NCBI GenBank assembly: GCA_034933685.1
Contig: JAYFNB010000013.1
Location: forward strand, 1 to 64,000
Origin: UBA8514 sp034933685
Lineage (GTDB): Bacteria > Bacillota > Clostridia > Lachnospirales > Anaerotignaceae
Length of the DNA: 64,000 nucleotides
Direction of reading: 5' to 3'
Below are positions 7,996 through 16,525 of this stretch, one piece after another (the stretch's first letter is position 1; every line of letters begins with the position of its first letter). A program made the position numbers and the translations under genes. The notes under the pieces were generated by a model that worked only from the letters and a program-made list of their open reading frames with translations, was not told where the DNA came from and did no database searches.

Positions 7996-8877
7996 ATGGT
8001 AGAAAAACAGCGGATGATTAAGGAGTATATTGCTAAGGCTCAGATACTTACCGAGGCACTTCCTTTTATACAGAAATTCAATAATAAAACAGTAGTAATA
8101 AAATATGGCGGCAGTGCGTTGGTTAACCCAGAAATTAAGGAAACAATCATTAAAGATATTGTGCTTATGAAGCTTGTTGGAATGCACCCAGTTGTGGTAC
8201 ATGGCGGTGGTCCAGACATTAATGCATTTCTTAAAAGGTTGGAAATTGAAAGCAAATTTATTGATGGACTTCGTGTAACTGACGATGATACAATGGAAGT
8301 TGCGGAAATGGTTCTTTCGGGGAAAATAAACAAGCAGATAGTGACTGATATTGAACTGCATGGAGTGAAGGCAGTTGGTATAAGTGGTAAGGACGGCGGT
8401 ACAGTTAAGGCTGAAAAAATTGTGAAAAACGGTGTTGATTACGGCTGTGTTGGTGAGATAAAATCCGTTGACCCAGCACTTTTGCAAAGTCTTATTTCTT
8501 CGGACTTTATACCTGTAATTGCCCCTATAGGCAAAGACGATAAAGGCACAAGCTATAACATAAATGCAGATTATATGGCAGTTGCTATTGCTGGAAGTTT
8601 AAATGCTGAAAAGCTTGTTTTTCTTACAGATGTTGAGGGCGTAATGCGTGATGTGCACGACCCTGCATCAATAATGAGCTTTATTAAGGCAGACGCTGTT
8701 CAATCTTTAATTGATGACGGAACAATATCAGGCGGAATGATACCAAAGGTTGAATGCTGTATGACAGCAGTAGACAGCGGAGTTAATAACGTACATATTC
8801 TGGATGGACGTGTGGAGCATTGTTTGATACTTGAATTGTTTACACCAGAGGGAATTGGTACTATGATAGAGAAGTAA
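7996..8877 (+). CDS. argB: Acetylglutamate kinase
   Basis: The 293-residue amino-acid kinase phosphorylates N-acetylglutamate with ATP. KYGGSAL near residues 36-42 and VVHGGGPDI near residue 70 are the nucleotide and substrate loops, and GMIPKVE lies near the C-terminus. The frame is open from a GTG at 7951, but AGGGG at 7981-7985 best serves the ATG at 7996 (MVEKQRMIKEY), which gives the usual length. ATG at 7987 is too close to that site. It is the fourth gene of the arginine operon. Feedback inhibition by arginine is common in the family when an N-terminal helix is present, as it seems to be here. Confidence 0.93.
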   Translation: MVEKQRMIKEYIAKAQILTEALPFIQKFNNKTVVIKYGGSALVNPEIKETIIKDIVLMKLVGMHPVVVHGGGPDINAFLKRLEIESKFIDGLRVTDDDTMEVAEMVLSGKINKQIVTDIELHGVKAVGISGKDGGTVKAEKIVKNGVDYGCVGEIKSVDPALLQSLISSDFIPVIAPIGKDDKGTSYNINADYMAVAIAGSLNAEKLVFLTDVEGVMRDVHDPASIMSFIKADAVQSLIDDGTISGGMIPKVECCMTAVDSGVNNVHILDGRVEHCLILELFTPEGIGTMIEK

Positions 8878-8900
8878 ACTGTTGAAAGGATATGATTAAA

Positions 8901-10103
8901 ATGAATAAGACAGAAGCATTGGCGGCACGTGGTGCAAAGGTTGTTATGAATACTTACAGCCGTTTTCCAATAGCCTTTGACCATGGTAAAGGCGTGTATG
9001 TTTGGGATACCGATGGGAAAAAATATTTGGATTTTGTTGCGGGAATAGCTGTTAATTCCCTTGGTCACAGCAATGAAAAGTTGGGAAAAAACATCGCAGA
9101 GCAGGCTATGAAGCTGATACATGTTTCCAACCTATACTACACAGAGCCACAAATAACTTTGGCTGAAATGATTTGTGAACATTCAGATTTTGATAAGGTT
9201 TTCTTCTGCAACAGCGGTGCTGAAAGTATTGAGGCAGCACTTAAAATTTGCCGTAAATACGCAACAATGAAGGGTAAACCAGGTCGTGATATTATCACCA
9301 TGGAGCATTCTTTCCATGGCAGAACTTATGGTGCAGTTACAGCCACAGGGCAAGAAAAATATCACAAGGGTCTTGAACCAATGCTTCCAGATGTTAACCA
9401 TGTTCCTTTTAATAACATAGAGGCACTTAAAGCCGCTGTTAACGAAAACACATGTGGTATTTTCCTTGAGCCAATACAGGGCGAAGGTGGTATTCACCCT
9501 GCTGATAAAGAATATCTTAAAGCAGTACGTGCCCTTTGCGACGAAAAGGATATTGTGCTTGTGTTTGACGAAATTCAGTGTGGTGTTGGACGAAGCGGAG
9601 AGCTTTTTGCATATCAGGCCCTTGGTGTTAGGCCAGATGCGGCGACCTTTGCAAAGGGTCTTGCAGGCGGTGTGCCAATTGGCGCATTAATGACAACTGA
9701 TAAGCTGGCACAGGCTTTTCAGCCAGGTGACCATGCATCAACCTTTGGTGGGAATTCACTTGCAACCTCAGCAGGTACAGTTGTAATGGACGAGCTTTTT
9801 AACAACGGTGTTCTGGAAAATGTAAGGGTTCAAGGTAAGTATTTAACTTCAAAATTAGTGGAATTAAAAGAAAAATATGATATAATTACAGATGTACGTG
9901 GCATGGGACTTATGCAAGGAATTGAGCTTAGTTTACCTGCTTCACCTGTTGTTGCTGACAGCATTGAAAAAGGACTTTTGTTGGTTGGTGCAGGGGCAAA
10001 TGTAATTCGGTTTGTACCAGCTCTAATTGTTAAAAAAGAGGAAATTGACGAGGCAATGGCAATACTGGAAAAGGCTTTGGAAAAAGCACAAAGCAACAAA
10101 TAG
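8901..10103 (+). CDS. argD: Acetylornithine aminotransferase
   Basis: The class III PLP aminotransferase has 400 residues and converts N-acetylglutamate semialdehyde to N-acetylornithine. The PLP lysine is Lys252 in FAKGLAGG. Other landmarks are NSGAES (104-109), HSFHGRT (136-142) and FDEIQCGVGR (222-231). AAAGGA at 8885-8890 is too close to the first ATG (8892) and well spaced for ATG 8901, which was chosen. It is the last gene of the arginine operon. It may also serve lysine synthesis, as is known for ArgD enzymes. Confidence 0.93.
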   Translation: MNKTEALAARGAKVVMNTYSRFPIAFDHGKGVYVWDTDGKKYLDFVAGIAVNSLGHSNEKLGKNIAEQAMKLIHVSNLYYTEPQITLAEMICEHSDFDKVFFCNSGAESIEAALKICRKYATMKGKPGRDIITMEHSFHGRTYGAVTATGQEKYHKGLEPMLPDVNHVPFNNIEALKAAVNENTCGIFLEPIQGEGGIHPADKEYLKAVRALCDEKDIVLVFDEIQCGVGRSGELFAYQALGVRPDAATFAKGLAGGVPIGALMTTDKLAQAFQPGDHASTFGGNSLATSAGTVVMDELFNNGVLENVRVQGKYLTSKLVELKEKYDIITDVRGMGLMQGIELSLPASPVVADSIEKGLLLVGAGANVIRFVPALIVKKEEIDEAMAILEKALEKAQSNK

Positions 10104-10163
10104 AAAATTGGTTTTATTACACATTTAACTTTTGATGTTTAATACGAAAGGAGTAAATGATTT

Positions 10164-11051
10164 ATGAAACTTATCACTTACGGTAAGGATGGAGAAGAAC
10201 TTGTTGGGGTACTTACAAAATGCGGTGAAAATATTATTCCTCTTAAAGCAAACGGGTTTAACTATAACTCAATGAATCATTTAATTGAGGAAATAAGCAA
10301 GGAAGAAATGGATAAGCTGAATTCACTTGTCTCCACAGGTGAAGGAGTGGAAAAAACTCCAGTTTCAAGTATTCAAATTCTTGCACCTATTCCACAGCCT
10401 AAGCAGGATATTATATGCCTTGGAATTAATTATATGGAGCATGCTGTTGAAAGTGTTAGGTATAAAAAAGAAGCTTTTGATGGGGATAGAAAAGACCCTG
10501 TTTATTTTTCTAAGCGTGTAAACAGAGCCTCGGCAGACGGAGAGGATATTCCAAGCCATTCAGATATTATTTCAACCTTGGATTATGAAGCAGAATTAGG
10601 CGTTATAATTGGAAAAGATGCATGTAATGTTAAAAAAGAGGACGCTTTTGACTATGTGTTTGGCTACACAATTATTAACGATGTAACTGCAAGAGAATTG
10701 CAGACAAAACATAAGCAATGGTATTTTGGAAAAGGTTTGGACGGATTTACACCAATGGGTCCTGTTATTGTTACAGCTGACGAAATTAGTGCACCACCTG
10801 TGCTTACAATAAAAAGCTGGGTAAATGGTGAACTTAGACAGAACTCCAAAACTAACCTTTTTATACATGACATACCTTACATGATTAATGAGCTTTCACA
10901 GGGAATGACACTTAAAGCAGGAACGATTATAGCTACAGGTACGCCTGCTGGTGTTGGTATGGGTTTTGTTCCACCTAAATTCCTTGTAAGTGGCGACGTT
11001 GTAGAGTGTGAGATTGAGGGAATTGGAAAGATAAGCAACAAAGTAAAATAA
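10164..11051 (+). CDS. Fumarylacetoacetate hydrolase family protein
   Basis: The 295-residue protein has a short N-terminal domain and a C-terminal FAH fold. It begins at about residue 75 with IICLGINYMEHA and continues with DYEAELGVIIGKDA, which carries the metal-binding acids, then TARELQ and GTPAGVGMGF. Family members hydrolyse or isomerise 2,4-diketo or hydroxymuconate-type acids, or decarboxylate oxaloacetate, with Mg2+ or Mn2+. The substrate cannot be assigned. It follows argD by 60 bp with its own AAAGGAG site, so it may share readthrough from the arginine operon. A palindromic repeat copy lies directly after its stop. Confidence 0.85.
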   Translation: MKLITYGKDGEELVGVLTKCGENIIPLKANGFNYNSMNHLIEEISKEEMDKLNSLVSTGEGVEKTPVSSIQILAPIPQPKQDIICLGINYMEHAVESVRYKKEAFDGDRKDPVYFSKRVNRASADGEDIPSHSDIISTLDYEAELGVIIGKDACNVKKEDAFDYVFGYTIINDVTARELQTKHKQWYFGKGLDGFTPMGPVIVTADEISAPPVLTIKSWVNGELRQNSKTNLFIHDIPYMINELSQGMTLKAGTIIATGTPAGVGMGFVPPKFLVSGDVVECEIEGIGKISNKVK

Positions 11052-11056
11052 CAAAC

Positions 11057-11199
11057 TTTGGGCTTTGCCCAAACCCACTTGCTTTTTGAAAAAAGCAAGA
11101 CTAAAAACTTTCATTAAAACCGCATATTCATGCGGTTTTAGAAGAGTCAAGGGTGAAACCCTTGTGGGTGTTTGAGGGTAAGGCCCTCAAGGCCTTTTT
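11057..11199. repeat. Palindromic dispersed repeat, copy 2
   Basis: The same series of palindromes as at 2661-2797 is present in the same orientation: GGGCTTTGCCC, the CTTGC/GCAAG arm, AAAACCGCATA-ttc-ATGCGGTTTT, AAGGGTGAAACCCTT and TTGAGGG-taagg-CCCTCAA. Differences between copies fall mainly in loops and flanking bases. It sits between two convergent genes. Its last hairpin (11172-11190), followed by GGCCTTTTT, could terminate the plus-strand transcript. Confidence 0.85.
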
Positions 11200-11202
11200 C
11201 GT

Positions 11203-12054
11203 CTATGGTCTTAATTTTTCTAAAAATTCTTTTGGAATGTGAAGGTTGCCAAGACCTATGCCAATGGAAATATCAGGTTTGTTTAAGCCATGGAAGTCAC
11301 TTCCGCCAGAGTGTTTAAGACCTAACTCGTTAGCGATGCGTGTGATTTCACGCTCCTGTTCTGGTTTGTAGGTAGAGTATTTCACTTCTATTGCATGAAG
11401 ACCCATATCCATTAGGTCTTTTGCCATTATGCGTATTTGGTTATAATTCATGCCGTAAAGTGTTGGGTGGGCAAGTATAGCAACTCCGCCACTTTCAATT
11501 ATAAGGTTAATGCACTCTTTTGGTGTTGGAAGTATTCGTGGCACAAAGCCAGGCATTCCATGGGAAATATATTTTTGAAAAGCTTCTTTTTTTGTTTTTA
11601 CATACCCCTTTTTAACCATAAGATTTGCATAGTGGGCACGGGAGCAACTGTCACGTCCTGCTTCTGCAAGTAATTCTTCATAAGTCATGGGAAAGCCCAG
11701 TTCACTAAGGCGTGCAGTCATTTTTAAATTTCGCTGTACTCGTTCATCCATAATTTCTTTGGTTTTTTCTAAAAGAGCTGGGTTTTTGTAGTCTAAAAAC
11801 AATCCAACAATGTGTATCTCGGTTTTTGTAGGAGTGTTATAATATGCCGCAAGCTCTATGCCTGATATTACCTCAATGCCAAATTTTTCTCCTGCCTCAA
11901 CTGCTTCCATTACACCATCAACACAGTCGTGGTCGGTAAGAGCAATGGCAGAAAGGTTTGCCTCCTTTGCCGCTTTAACTAATTGGGTTGGCGTATATGT
12001 TCCATCCGAAAAAGTTGAGTGTGTGTGTAAATCAATATATTTTTCAGTAATCAT
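11203..12054 (-). CDS. PHP-domain phosphoesterase (RNase AM / nucleoside bisphosphatase-like)
   Basis: The 283-residue cytosolic protein has the PHP metal site DLHTHSTFSDG at residues 8-18, TDHD further on, and later His/Asp pairs (AHPTLYG, GGSDFHG). Relatives (YciV/TrpH) remove 3' phosphates from 3',5'-nucleoside bisphosphates or act as 5'-3' exonucleases on short RNA. The frame is open to 12087, but the ATG at 12054 (MITEKYIDLHTHS) follows a clear GGAGGT and matches family starts. It is divergent from the small membrane protein gene at 12135 and stands alone on its strand. Confidence 0.85.
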   Translation of the reverse strand: MITEKYIDLHTHSTFSDGTYTPTQLVKAAKEANLSAIALTDHDCVDGVMEAVEAGEKFGIEVISGIELAAYYNTPTKTEIHIVGLFLDYKNPALLEKTKEIMDERVQRNLKMTARLSELGFPMTYEELLAEAGRDSCSRAHYANLMVKKGYVKTKKEAFQKYISHGMPGFVPRILPTPKECINLIIESGGVAILAHPTLYGMNYNQIRIMAKDLMDMGLHAIEVKYSTYKPEQEREITRIANELGLKHSGGSDFHGLNKPDISIGIGLGNLHIPKEFLEKLRP

Positions 12055-12134
12055 AGGTTCGTCTACCTCCACATATAATTTAAGCATAAACCTAATTTTT
12101 TAGCAATGTTTATTTAATTTAATGGAGGGTGAAT

Positions 12135-12548
12135 ATGAAAGCTAAAAAGCAAAACACCAGAGAAAAGCCTAAATCGGACAGAAGAGGCGGGCTAAAAGGA
12201 ATGGGCAAGGGCATTATTGCCGCATGTGCAATTACAGTTGCTGTGTTTATGGTATTTGCGCTGTTACTAACCTATACAAGTATTTCCGAAGGAAGTATAT
12301 CAGTTATTTCAACGGTTACAACAGCGGTGGCGGCAATTGTGGCAGGATATTTTGCGGCACAGGGTGCTCAAAGCCGTGGACTTTTATGGGGAATGCTGTC
12401 TGGCGTTGTGTATGTACTAATTATTTTAATTGTGTTGTTTTCAGCACAAAAAGGCACTGGCATATCCATGGGAAAACTTGCGGGAATTATTTCTGCAGCT
12501 GCGGGCGGAGGAATTGGTGGAATTTTGGGCATAAACCGAAAAAAATAA
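12135..12548 (+). CDS. TIGR04086-type small membrane protein
   Basis: The 137-residue protein has a basic N-terminus (about residues 1-25) and four predicted transmembrane stretches. The third and fourth are separated by a short polar loop, and the C-terminus is Gly-rich (AAAGGGIGGILG) and basic. It matches the YrzE/TIGR04086 membrane family, of unknown function, often found near SCIFF and SecDF genes in Clostridia. GGAGG at 12124-12128 places the start at ATG 12135. The upstream GTG at 12129 overlaps the ribosome site. A separate promoter for scfA begins right after its stop. Confidence 0.7.
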   Translation: MKAKKQNTREKPKSDRRGGLKGMGKGIIAACAITVAVFMVFALLLTYTSISEGSISVISTVTTAVAAIVAGYFAAQGAQSRGLLWGMLSGVVYVLIILIVLFSAQKGTGISMGKLAGIISAAAGGGIGGILGINRKK

Positions 12549-12550
12549 CT

Positions 12551-12578
12551 TTGCAAATGAAAAAAAATCTGTTATAAT
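12551..12578 (+). promoter_or_regulatory. Promoter of scfA
   Basis: TTGCAA (12551-12556), a 16-bp spacer and TATAAT (12573-12578) with an extended TG form a strong sigma-A promoter. It begins two bases after the upstream gene stop and gives scfA its own transcript. Confidence 0.75.
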
Positions 12579-12621
12579 GTTGTGCAGAATATTAAAGATA
12601 ACAGAAGAAGGAGGTACATAT

Positions 12622-12762
12622 ATGAAACACGTAAAAACACTTAATACAGCTATGCTTAAAAACACAGTAGCAAAGGGTGGTTGCGGCGAATGTCAGACTT
12701 CTTGTCAGTCTGCATGCAAAACAAGCTGCACAGTAGCAAACCAGTCTTGCGAAAACAGATAA
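12622..12762 (+). CDS. scfA: SCIFF six-cysteine ranthipeptide precursor
   Basis: The 46-residue precursor has six cysteines at positions 21, 24, 28, 32, 36 and 43, the hallmark of SCIFF (six cysteines in forty-five residues). The leader (residues 1-20, MKHVKTLNTAMLKN...) is the conserved recognition region, and the Thr/Ser/Gln residues between cysteines are candidate thioether acceptors. Known relatives are modified by the radical-SAM maturase to give Cys sulfur-to-non-alpha-carbon bonds, and have been linked to quorum sensing in Clostridium. Start ATG 12622 follows AGGAGGT. It is followed by a strong terminator, so it is probably made in excess of the maturase. Confidence 0.95.
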   Translation: MKHVKTLNTAMLKNTVAKGGCGECQTSCQSACKTSCTVANQSCENR

Positions 12763-12779
12763 TTCTTATCGAGTCTAAG

Positions 12780-12811
12780 CAGGTGCAGGCTATGTCTGCA
12801 CCTGATTTTTT
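12780..12811 (+). terminator. Strong intrinsic terminator after scfA
   Basis: CAGGTGCAG (12780-12788) pairs perfectly with CTGCACCTG (12796-12804) and is followed by A and six Ts. It lies between precursor and maturase and should act as an attenuator that sets their expression ratio. Confidence 0.85.
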
Positions 12812-12832
12812 GGCAAATTTCCATAAAGAACG

Positions 12833-12877
12833 AAAGCGCCTCGGTTTGGAAAAAATCGGGGCGTTAATAATTTTTTT
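12833..12877 (+). terminator. Second hairpin before scfB
   Basis: AGCGCCTCGG (12835-12844) can pair with the TCGGGGCGTT region (12855-12864) with wobble positions. AATAA and seven Ts follow. It is a second likely terminator in tandem with the one at 12780, further lowering readthrough into scfB. Confidence 0.6.
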
Positions 12878-12914
12878 GTATTTTTATTCAGTAGGTTGGG
12901 AAGGAGTATCTTTT

Positions 12915-14282
12915 ATGATACATAAGTTTAGTATGAACGGAGTTAACATAGTAATGGATGTTTTCAGCGGTGCCGTTCATGTAGTGGACGAAGTAATATT
13001 TGACATTGTAGATAAATTTGAGGAATGTGGCGAAGAACAGATAATTGCCAATTTTTCATCAAAATACAGCGAAGAACAGCTTAATGAAGCAATATGTGAA
13101 ATTAAAGAGCTAGTTGAAAACGAAATGCTCTTTACGAAAGATGAATATGAAAATGTCCTTGCAAATATAGAGGCTAGAAACCCTGTGGTTAAGGCGTTAT
13201 GCCTTCATATTGCCCATGATTGCAACCTTAAATGCATATATTGTTTTGCCGAGGAAGGCGAATATCATGGCCACCGCTCTTTAATGAGCACAAAGGTTGG
13301 CAAGGCAGCAATTGATTTTATTATTAAAAATTCTGGTTCACGCCACAACCTTGAGGTTGACTTTTTTGGTGGAGAGCCTTTAATGAATTTTCAAGTTGTT
13401 AAAGACATTGTTGAGTATGGTCGCGAACAGGAAAAGCTTCATAACAAAAATTTCCGCTTTACAATAACTACAAACGGTATTTTACTTAATGATGAAATAC
13501 AGGACTATATAAATGAAAATATGCAAAATGTTGTAATCAGTCTTGATGGACGTAAAGAGGTTAATGACCGTATGCGTCCGCGTGCTGGCGGTCAGGGAAG
13601 CTACGACGCAATTGTGCCTAAGTTCCAAAAGTTGGCGGAAAGCAGAAACCAAACCGACTATTATATAAGAGGCACATTTACAAGAAATAATCTTGACTTT
13701 ATGCAGGATGTATTACACATGGCAGACCTTGGATTTAAACAGATTTCTGTTGAACCAGTTGTTGGCACAGAGGGCAACCAGTATGCCATAAGGCAGGAAG
13801 ATTTACCAGCGATTTTTGCTGAATATGAAAAATTGGCAGCAGAGCTTTACAACAGGCACAAAAAAGGCGGAGAAAAAGATTTCAATTTCTTCCATTTCAA
13901 TATTGACCTTACAGGAGGCCCATGTGTTGCAAAAAGGCTTTCAGGGTGTGGAGCGGGTACAGAATATCTTGCAGTAACGCCAGAAGGAGAACTTTATCCT
14001 TGTCACCAATTTGTTGGTTTGGAAGAGTTTAAAATGGGAACAGTTTTTGAAGGGGTTAAAACACCTGAGTTAAGAAGTAAATTTTCAAACTGCAATGTGT
14101 ATGCAAAGGAAGAATGTAAAAAATGCTGGGCAAGATTTTATTGCAGTGGTGGTTGCGCGGCTAATGCGCACCAGTTGGGTGGAGACATACTTAACCCTTA
14201 CGAAATTGGTTGTGAGTTACAGCGCAAAAGGGTTGAATGTGCAATAATGATTAAGGCGAAGGCATTTGAGGAGGCAGAATGA
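12915..14282 (+). CDS. scfB: SCIFF maturase, radical SAM thioether-forming enzyme
   Basis: The 455-residue enzyme contains an N-terminal RiPP recognition element (about 1-80). The radical SAM motif Cys103-x3-Cys107-x2-Cys110 (CNLKCIYC) comes next. A C-terminal SPASM domain follows, with cysteines in SGCGAGTEYL, YPCHQF, CKKCWARFYCSGGC and later. The family installs thioether bridges on ScfA. The frame is open upstream through the scfA region, but the ATG at 12915 has AAGGAG and matches family starts. Its stop overlaps secD by four bases, so maturase and Sec translocase subunits are translationally coupled. That is a conserved but unexplained neighbour pair. Confidence 0.95.
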   Translation: MIHKFSMNGVNIVMDVFSGAVHVVDEVIFDIVDKFEECGEEQIIANFSSKYSEEQLNEAICEIKELVENEMLFTKDEYENVLANIEARNPVVKALCLHIAHDCNLKCIYCFAEEGEYHGHRSLMSTKVGKAAIDFIIKNSGSRHNLEVDFFGGEPLMNFQVVKDIVEYGREQEKLHNKNFRFTITTNGILLNDEIQDYINENMQNVVISLDGRKEVNDRMRPRAGGQGSYDAIVPKFQKLAESRNQTDYYIRGTFTRNNLDFMQDVLHMADLGFKQISVEPVVGTEGNQYAIRQEDLPAIFAEYEKLAAELYNRHKKGGEKDFNFFHFNIDLTGGPCVAKRLSGCGAGTEYLAVTPEGELYPCHQFVGLEEFKMGTVFEGVKTPELRSKFSNCNVYAKEECKKCWARFYCSGGCAANAHQLGGDILNPYEIGCELQRKRVECAIMIKAKAFEEAE

Positions 14283-15508
14283 TGAAAAAAGGAAAAAGTA
14301 TAATAACCCTTATTTTGCTTGCTGTGGTTGCAGCAGGACTGATGGTAGGTGCTAAGCTTAGCGTTGGCAAAATTAAACTTGGGTTAGACTTAAGCGGTGG
14401 TGCGGCTATAGTGTACCAGGCTGAAAAAGACGGTGTTACAGAGGAGGAAATGGCAAGTGCTGTTTCACTTATTCAGCGTAGATTAGACAGAAAAGGTTGG
14501 TCCGAAGGTGAAGCTTCAATGCAGGGTTCAAACAGAATTCGTGTTGAGATACCAGGCATTGAAGAAGTAGAAACAGCTGTAACAGAACTTGGACAAACTG
14601 CCCAGCTTGCATTTGTGGATGAAAGCGGAAAAGTTTTGTTAACAGGTGCAGAGGTTGCAGATGCACAAATGAGTGTTGGCTCATCAAGCAAGAACGGCCC
14701 AGCAGAGCCTTACGTTTCACTGGAATTTACACAGGCGGGAAAGGCACTTTTTGCACAAGCAACAGCACAAAACCTTGGTAAACGCATTGCAATTGTAATG
14801 GATGACCAGATTATTAGTGCACCAACTGTAAATTCTGAAATAACAGATGGTAAAGCTATGATTACAGGACAGTTTACAAGTGAAGAAGCGGAAGAATTGG
14901 CTGTACGTATAAAAGAGGGTTCACTGCCATTTAACCTCAGTGTTATAGAGATGAATAACGTAGGAGCCCGTCTTGGTGCAAATGCAGTAGAAACAAGTTT
15001 AAAAGCCGCTGTGATTGGTATTTGCCTTGTGCTTTTATTTATGCTTATTGCATACAAAGTTTGCGGTTTTGCTGCAGACTGGGCGCTTGCAATCTACATT
15101 GGTCTTGAAATAATTGCATTAAATTTATTTAGTGTAACACTTACATTACCTGGCATTGCCGGAATTATCCTTTCTATTGGTATGGCAGTAGATGCCAATG
15201 TAATTATATTTGAAAGAATTAAGGAAGAGGTACAAAATGGAAAAACATTGCGGTCTGCTGTAGATACCGGTTTTTCAAGAGCCTTACCTGCTATATTAGA
15301 CGGAAACATAACCACCTTTATTGCAGCTATCGTACTTTTCTTTATGGGAACTGGCACAATAAGAGGTTTTGCCCAAACTCTTATGATTGGTATTGTTGTT
15401 TCAATGTTTACAGCAATTGTTATAACAAGGCTTATTATGAAGGGCATTATCGGTATTGGTGTTAATAAGCCAGCTTTGTTTGGCATAAAAAAAGTTGAGA
15501 AGGCATAA
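14279..15508 (+). CDS. secD: Protein translocase subunit SecD
   Basis: The 409-residue membrane protein has an N-terminal transmembrane helix (about 8-26), the GLDLSGGA motif, a large extracytoplasmic P1 region and a C-terminal block of five membrane helices with GMAVDANVIIFERIKEE. SecD and SecF use the proton gradient to help complete Sec-dependent export. It overlaps scfB (ATGATGA); GAGGAGG at 14268-14274 could serve ATG 14279 or, with better spacing, ATG 14282. It is shorter than Gram-negative SecD, as usual for Clostridia. secF follows after 14 bp. Confidence 0.94.
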   Translation: MMKKGKSIITLILLAVVAAGLMVGAKLSVGKIKLGLDLSGGAAIVYQAEKDGVTEEEMASAVSLIQRRLDRKGWSEGEASMQGSNRIRVEIPGIEEVETAVTELGQTAQLAFVDESGKVLLTGAEVADAQMSVGSSSKNGPAEPYVSLEFTQAGKALFAQATAQNLGKRIAIVMDDQIISAPTVNSEITDGKAMITGQFTSEEAEELAVRIKEGSLPFNLSVIEMNNVGARLGANAVETSLKAAVIGICLVLLFMLIAYKVCGFAADWALAIYIGLEIIALNLFSVTLTLPGIAGIILSIGMAVDANVIIFERIKEEVQNGKTLRSAVDTGFSRALPAILDGNITTFIAAIVLFFMGTGTIRGFAQTLMIGIVVSMFTAIVITRLIMKGIIGIGVNKPALFGIKKVEKA

Positions 15509-15522
15509 GGGAGGGAACAGAA

Positions 15523-16491
15523 ATGAATTTCAAAATAGTAAAAAATAAAGCAAAATTCTTCGCTGTTTCTATAATTCTTATTGCCATTGGTATTGGCACT
15601 ATGGGGCTTAACGCTTCTAATGGCAAAGGCGCTTTAAACTATTCAATAGAATTTACAGGCGGCACAGCAATGACAGTAGATATGGGACAGCCTTTTGACA
15701 ATGACGCAGTTGCAAAAACAGTTACCACAGTAACAGGACAAAGCAGTCCGCAAATTCAGAAAATTTTAGGTACAAACCAAGTTTCTATAAAAATTCAGTC
15801 AGTAGACGGTGAAACAAGAACTGCTCTTTCAGATGCAATTATGAAAGATTTTTCTCTTTCCGAAGGCAGTATTTTAGAGGTGCAGGACATAAGTGGAACT
15901 GTAAGTGGAGAAATGCAGAGAGCATCGCTTATAGCAATGCTTGTTGCATGTGTGGCTATGCTTATTTATATTTCAATTCGTTTCCATGACTATAGAATGG
16001 GAATAAGTGCCATCATTGCTCTTTTGCATGACGTGCTTATTATGCTTTCATTTTATGCAGTTTTCAGAATACCTGTAAACACTGCATTTATTGCGGCAAT
16101 ACTTACGGTTGTAGGTTATTCAATAAACTCTACCATTGTAATTTTTGACCGTGTGCGTGAAAATAAAGGTCTTATTGGAAGACGTTCTATACCAGAAGTA
16201 ATCGACATAAGTGTTTGGCAGACAATGAGACGTTCTGTTTACACTTCTCTTACAACTCTGTTTACAATTGGTGCACTTTATGTTCTTGGTGTACAATCAG
16301 TTAAAGAGTTTGCGTTGCCTATTATGGTTGGTATTATAAGTGGTGTATACTCATCGGTATTTGTATCTGGTTCAGTTTGGTTTATGCTTAAAAGTAAGAT
16401 GGGTGAAAAACCTGTTTACAAATATGAAGAAGAAAATGTAAAGAATTTTAAAGACCCTTTCAAAAACAAGAAACCTGATGACTATAAATAA
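15523..16491 (+). CDS. secF: Protein translocase subunit SecF
   Basis: The 322-residue partner of SecD has a first membrane helix at about 12-30, FTGGTAM in the first extracytoplasmic segment and a C-terminal block with SINSTIVIFDRVREN, the SecF counterpart of the SecD motif. It ends with a charged Lys-rich tail. GGGAGGG precedes the ATG. secDF is followed by recJ after 34 bp, giving a probable operon scfB-secD-secF-recJ-apt. Confidence 0.95.
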   Translation: MNFKIVKNKAKFFAVSIILIAIGIGTMGLNASNGKGALNYSIEFTGGTAMTVDMGQPFDNDAVAKTVTTVTGQSSPQIQKILGTNQVSIKIQSVDGETRTALSDAIMKDFSLSEGSILEVQDISGTVSGEMQRASLIAMLVACVAMLIYISIRFHDYRMGISAIIALLHDVLIMLSFYAVFRIPVNTAFIAAILTVVGYSINSTIVIFDRVRENKGLIGRRSIPEVIDISVWQTMRRSVYTSLTTLFTIGALYVLGVQSVKEFALPIMVGIISGVYSSVFVSGSVWFMLKSKMGEKPVYKYEEENVKNFKDPFKNKKPDDYK

Positions 16492-16525
16492 AATCTAAAA
16501 AAATTAATCAGATATAGGAGAAACT

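Noticed and set aside
12622..12762. scfA as a metallothionein
   Set aside because: Six-cysteine spacing, leader sequence and the adjacent SCIFF maturase identify it as a ranthipeptide precursor.
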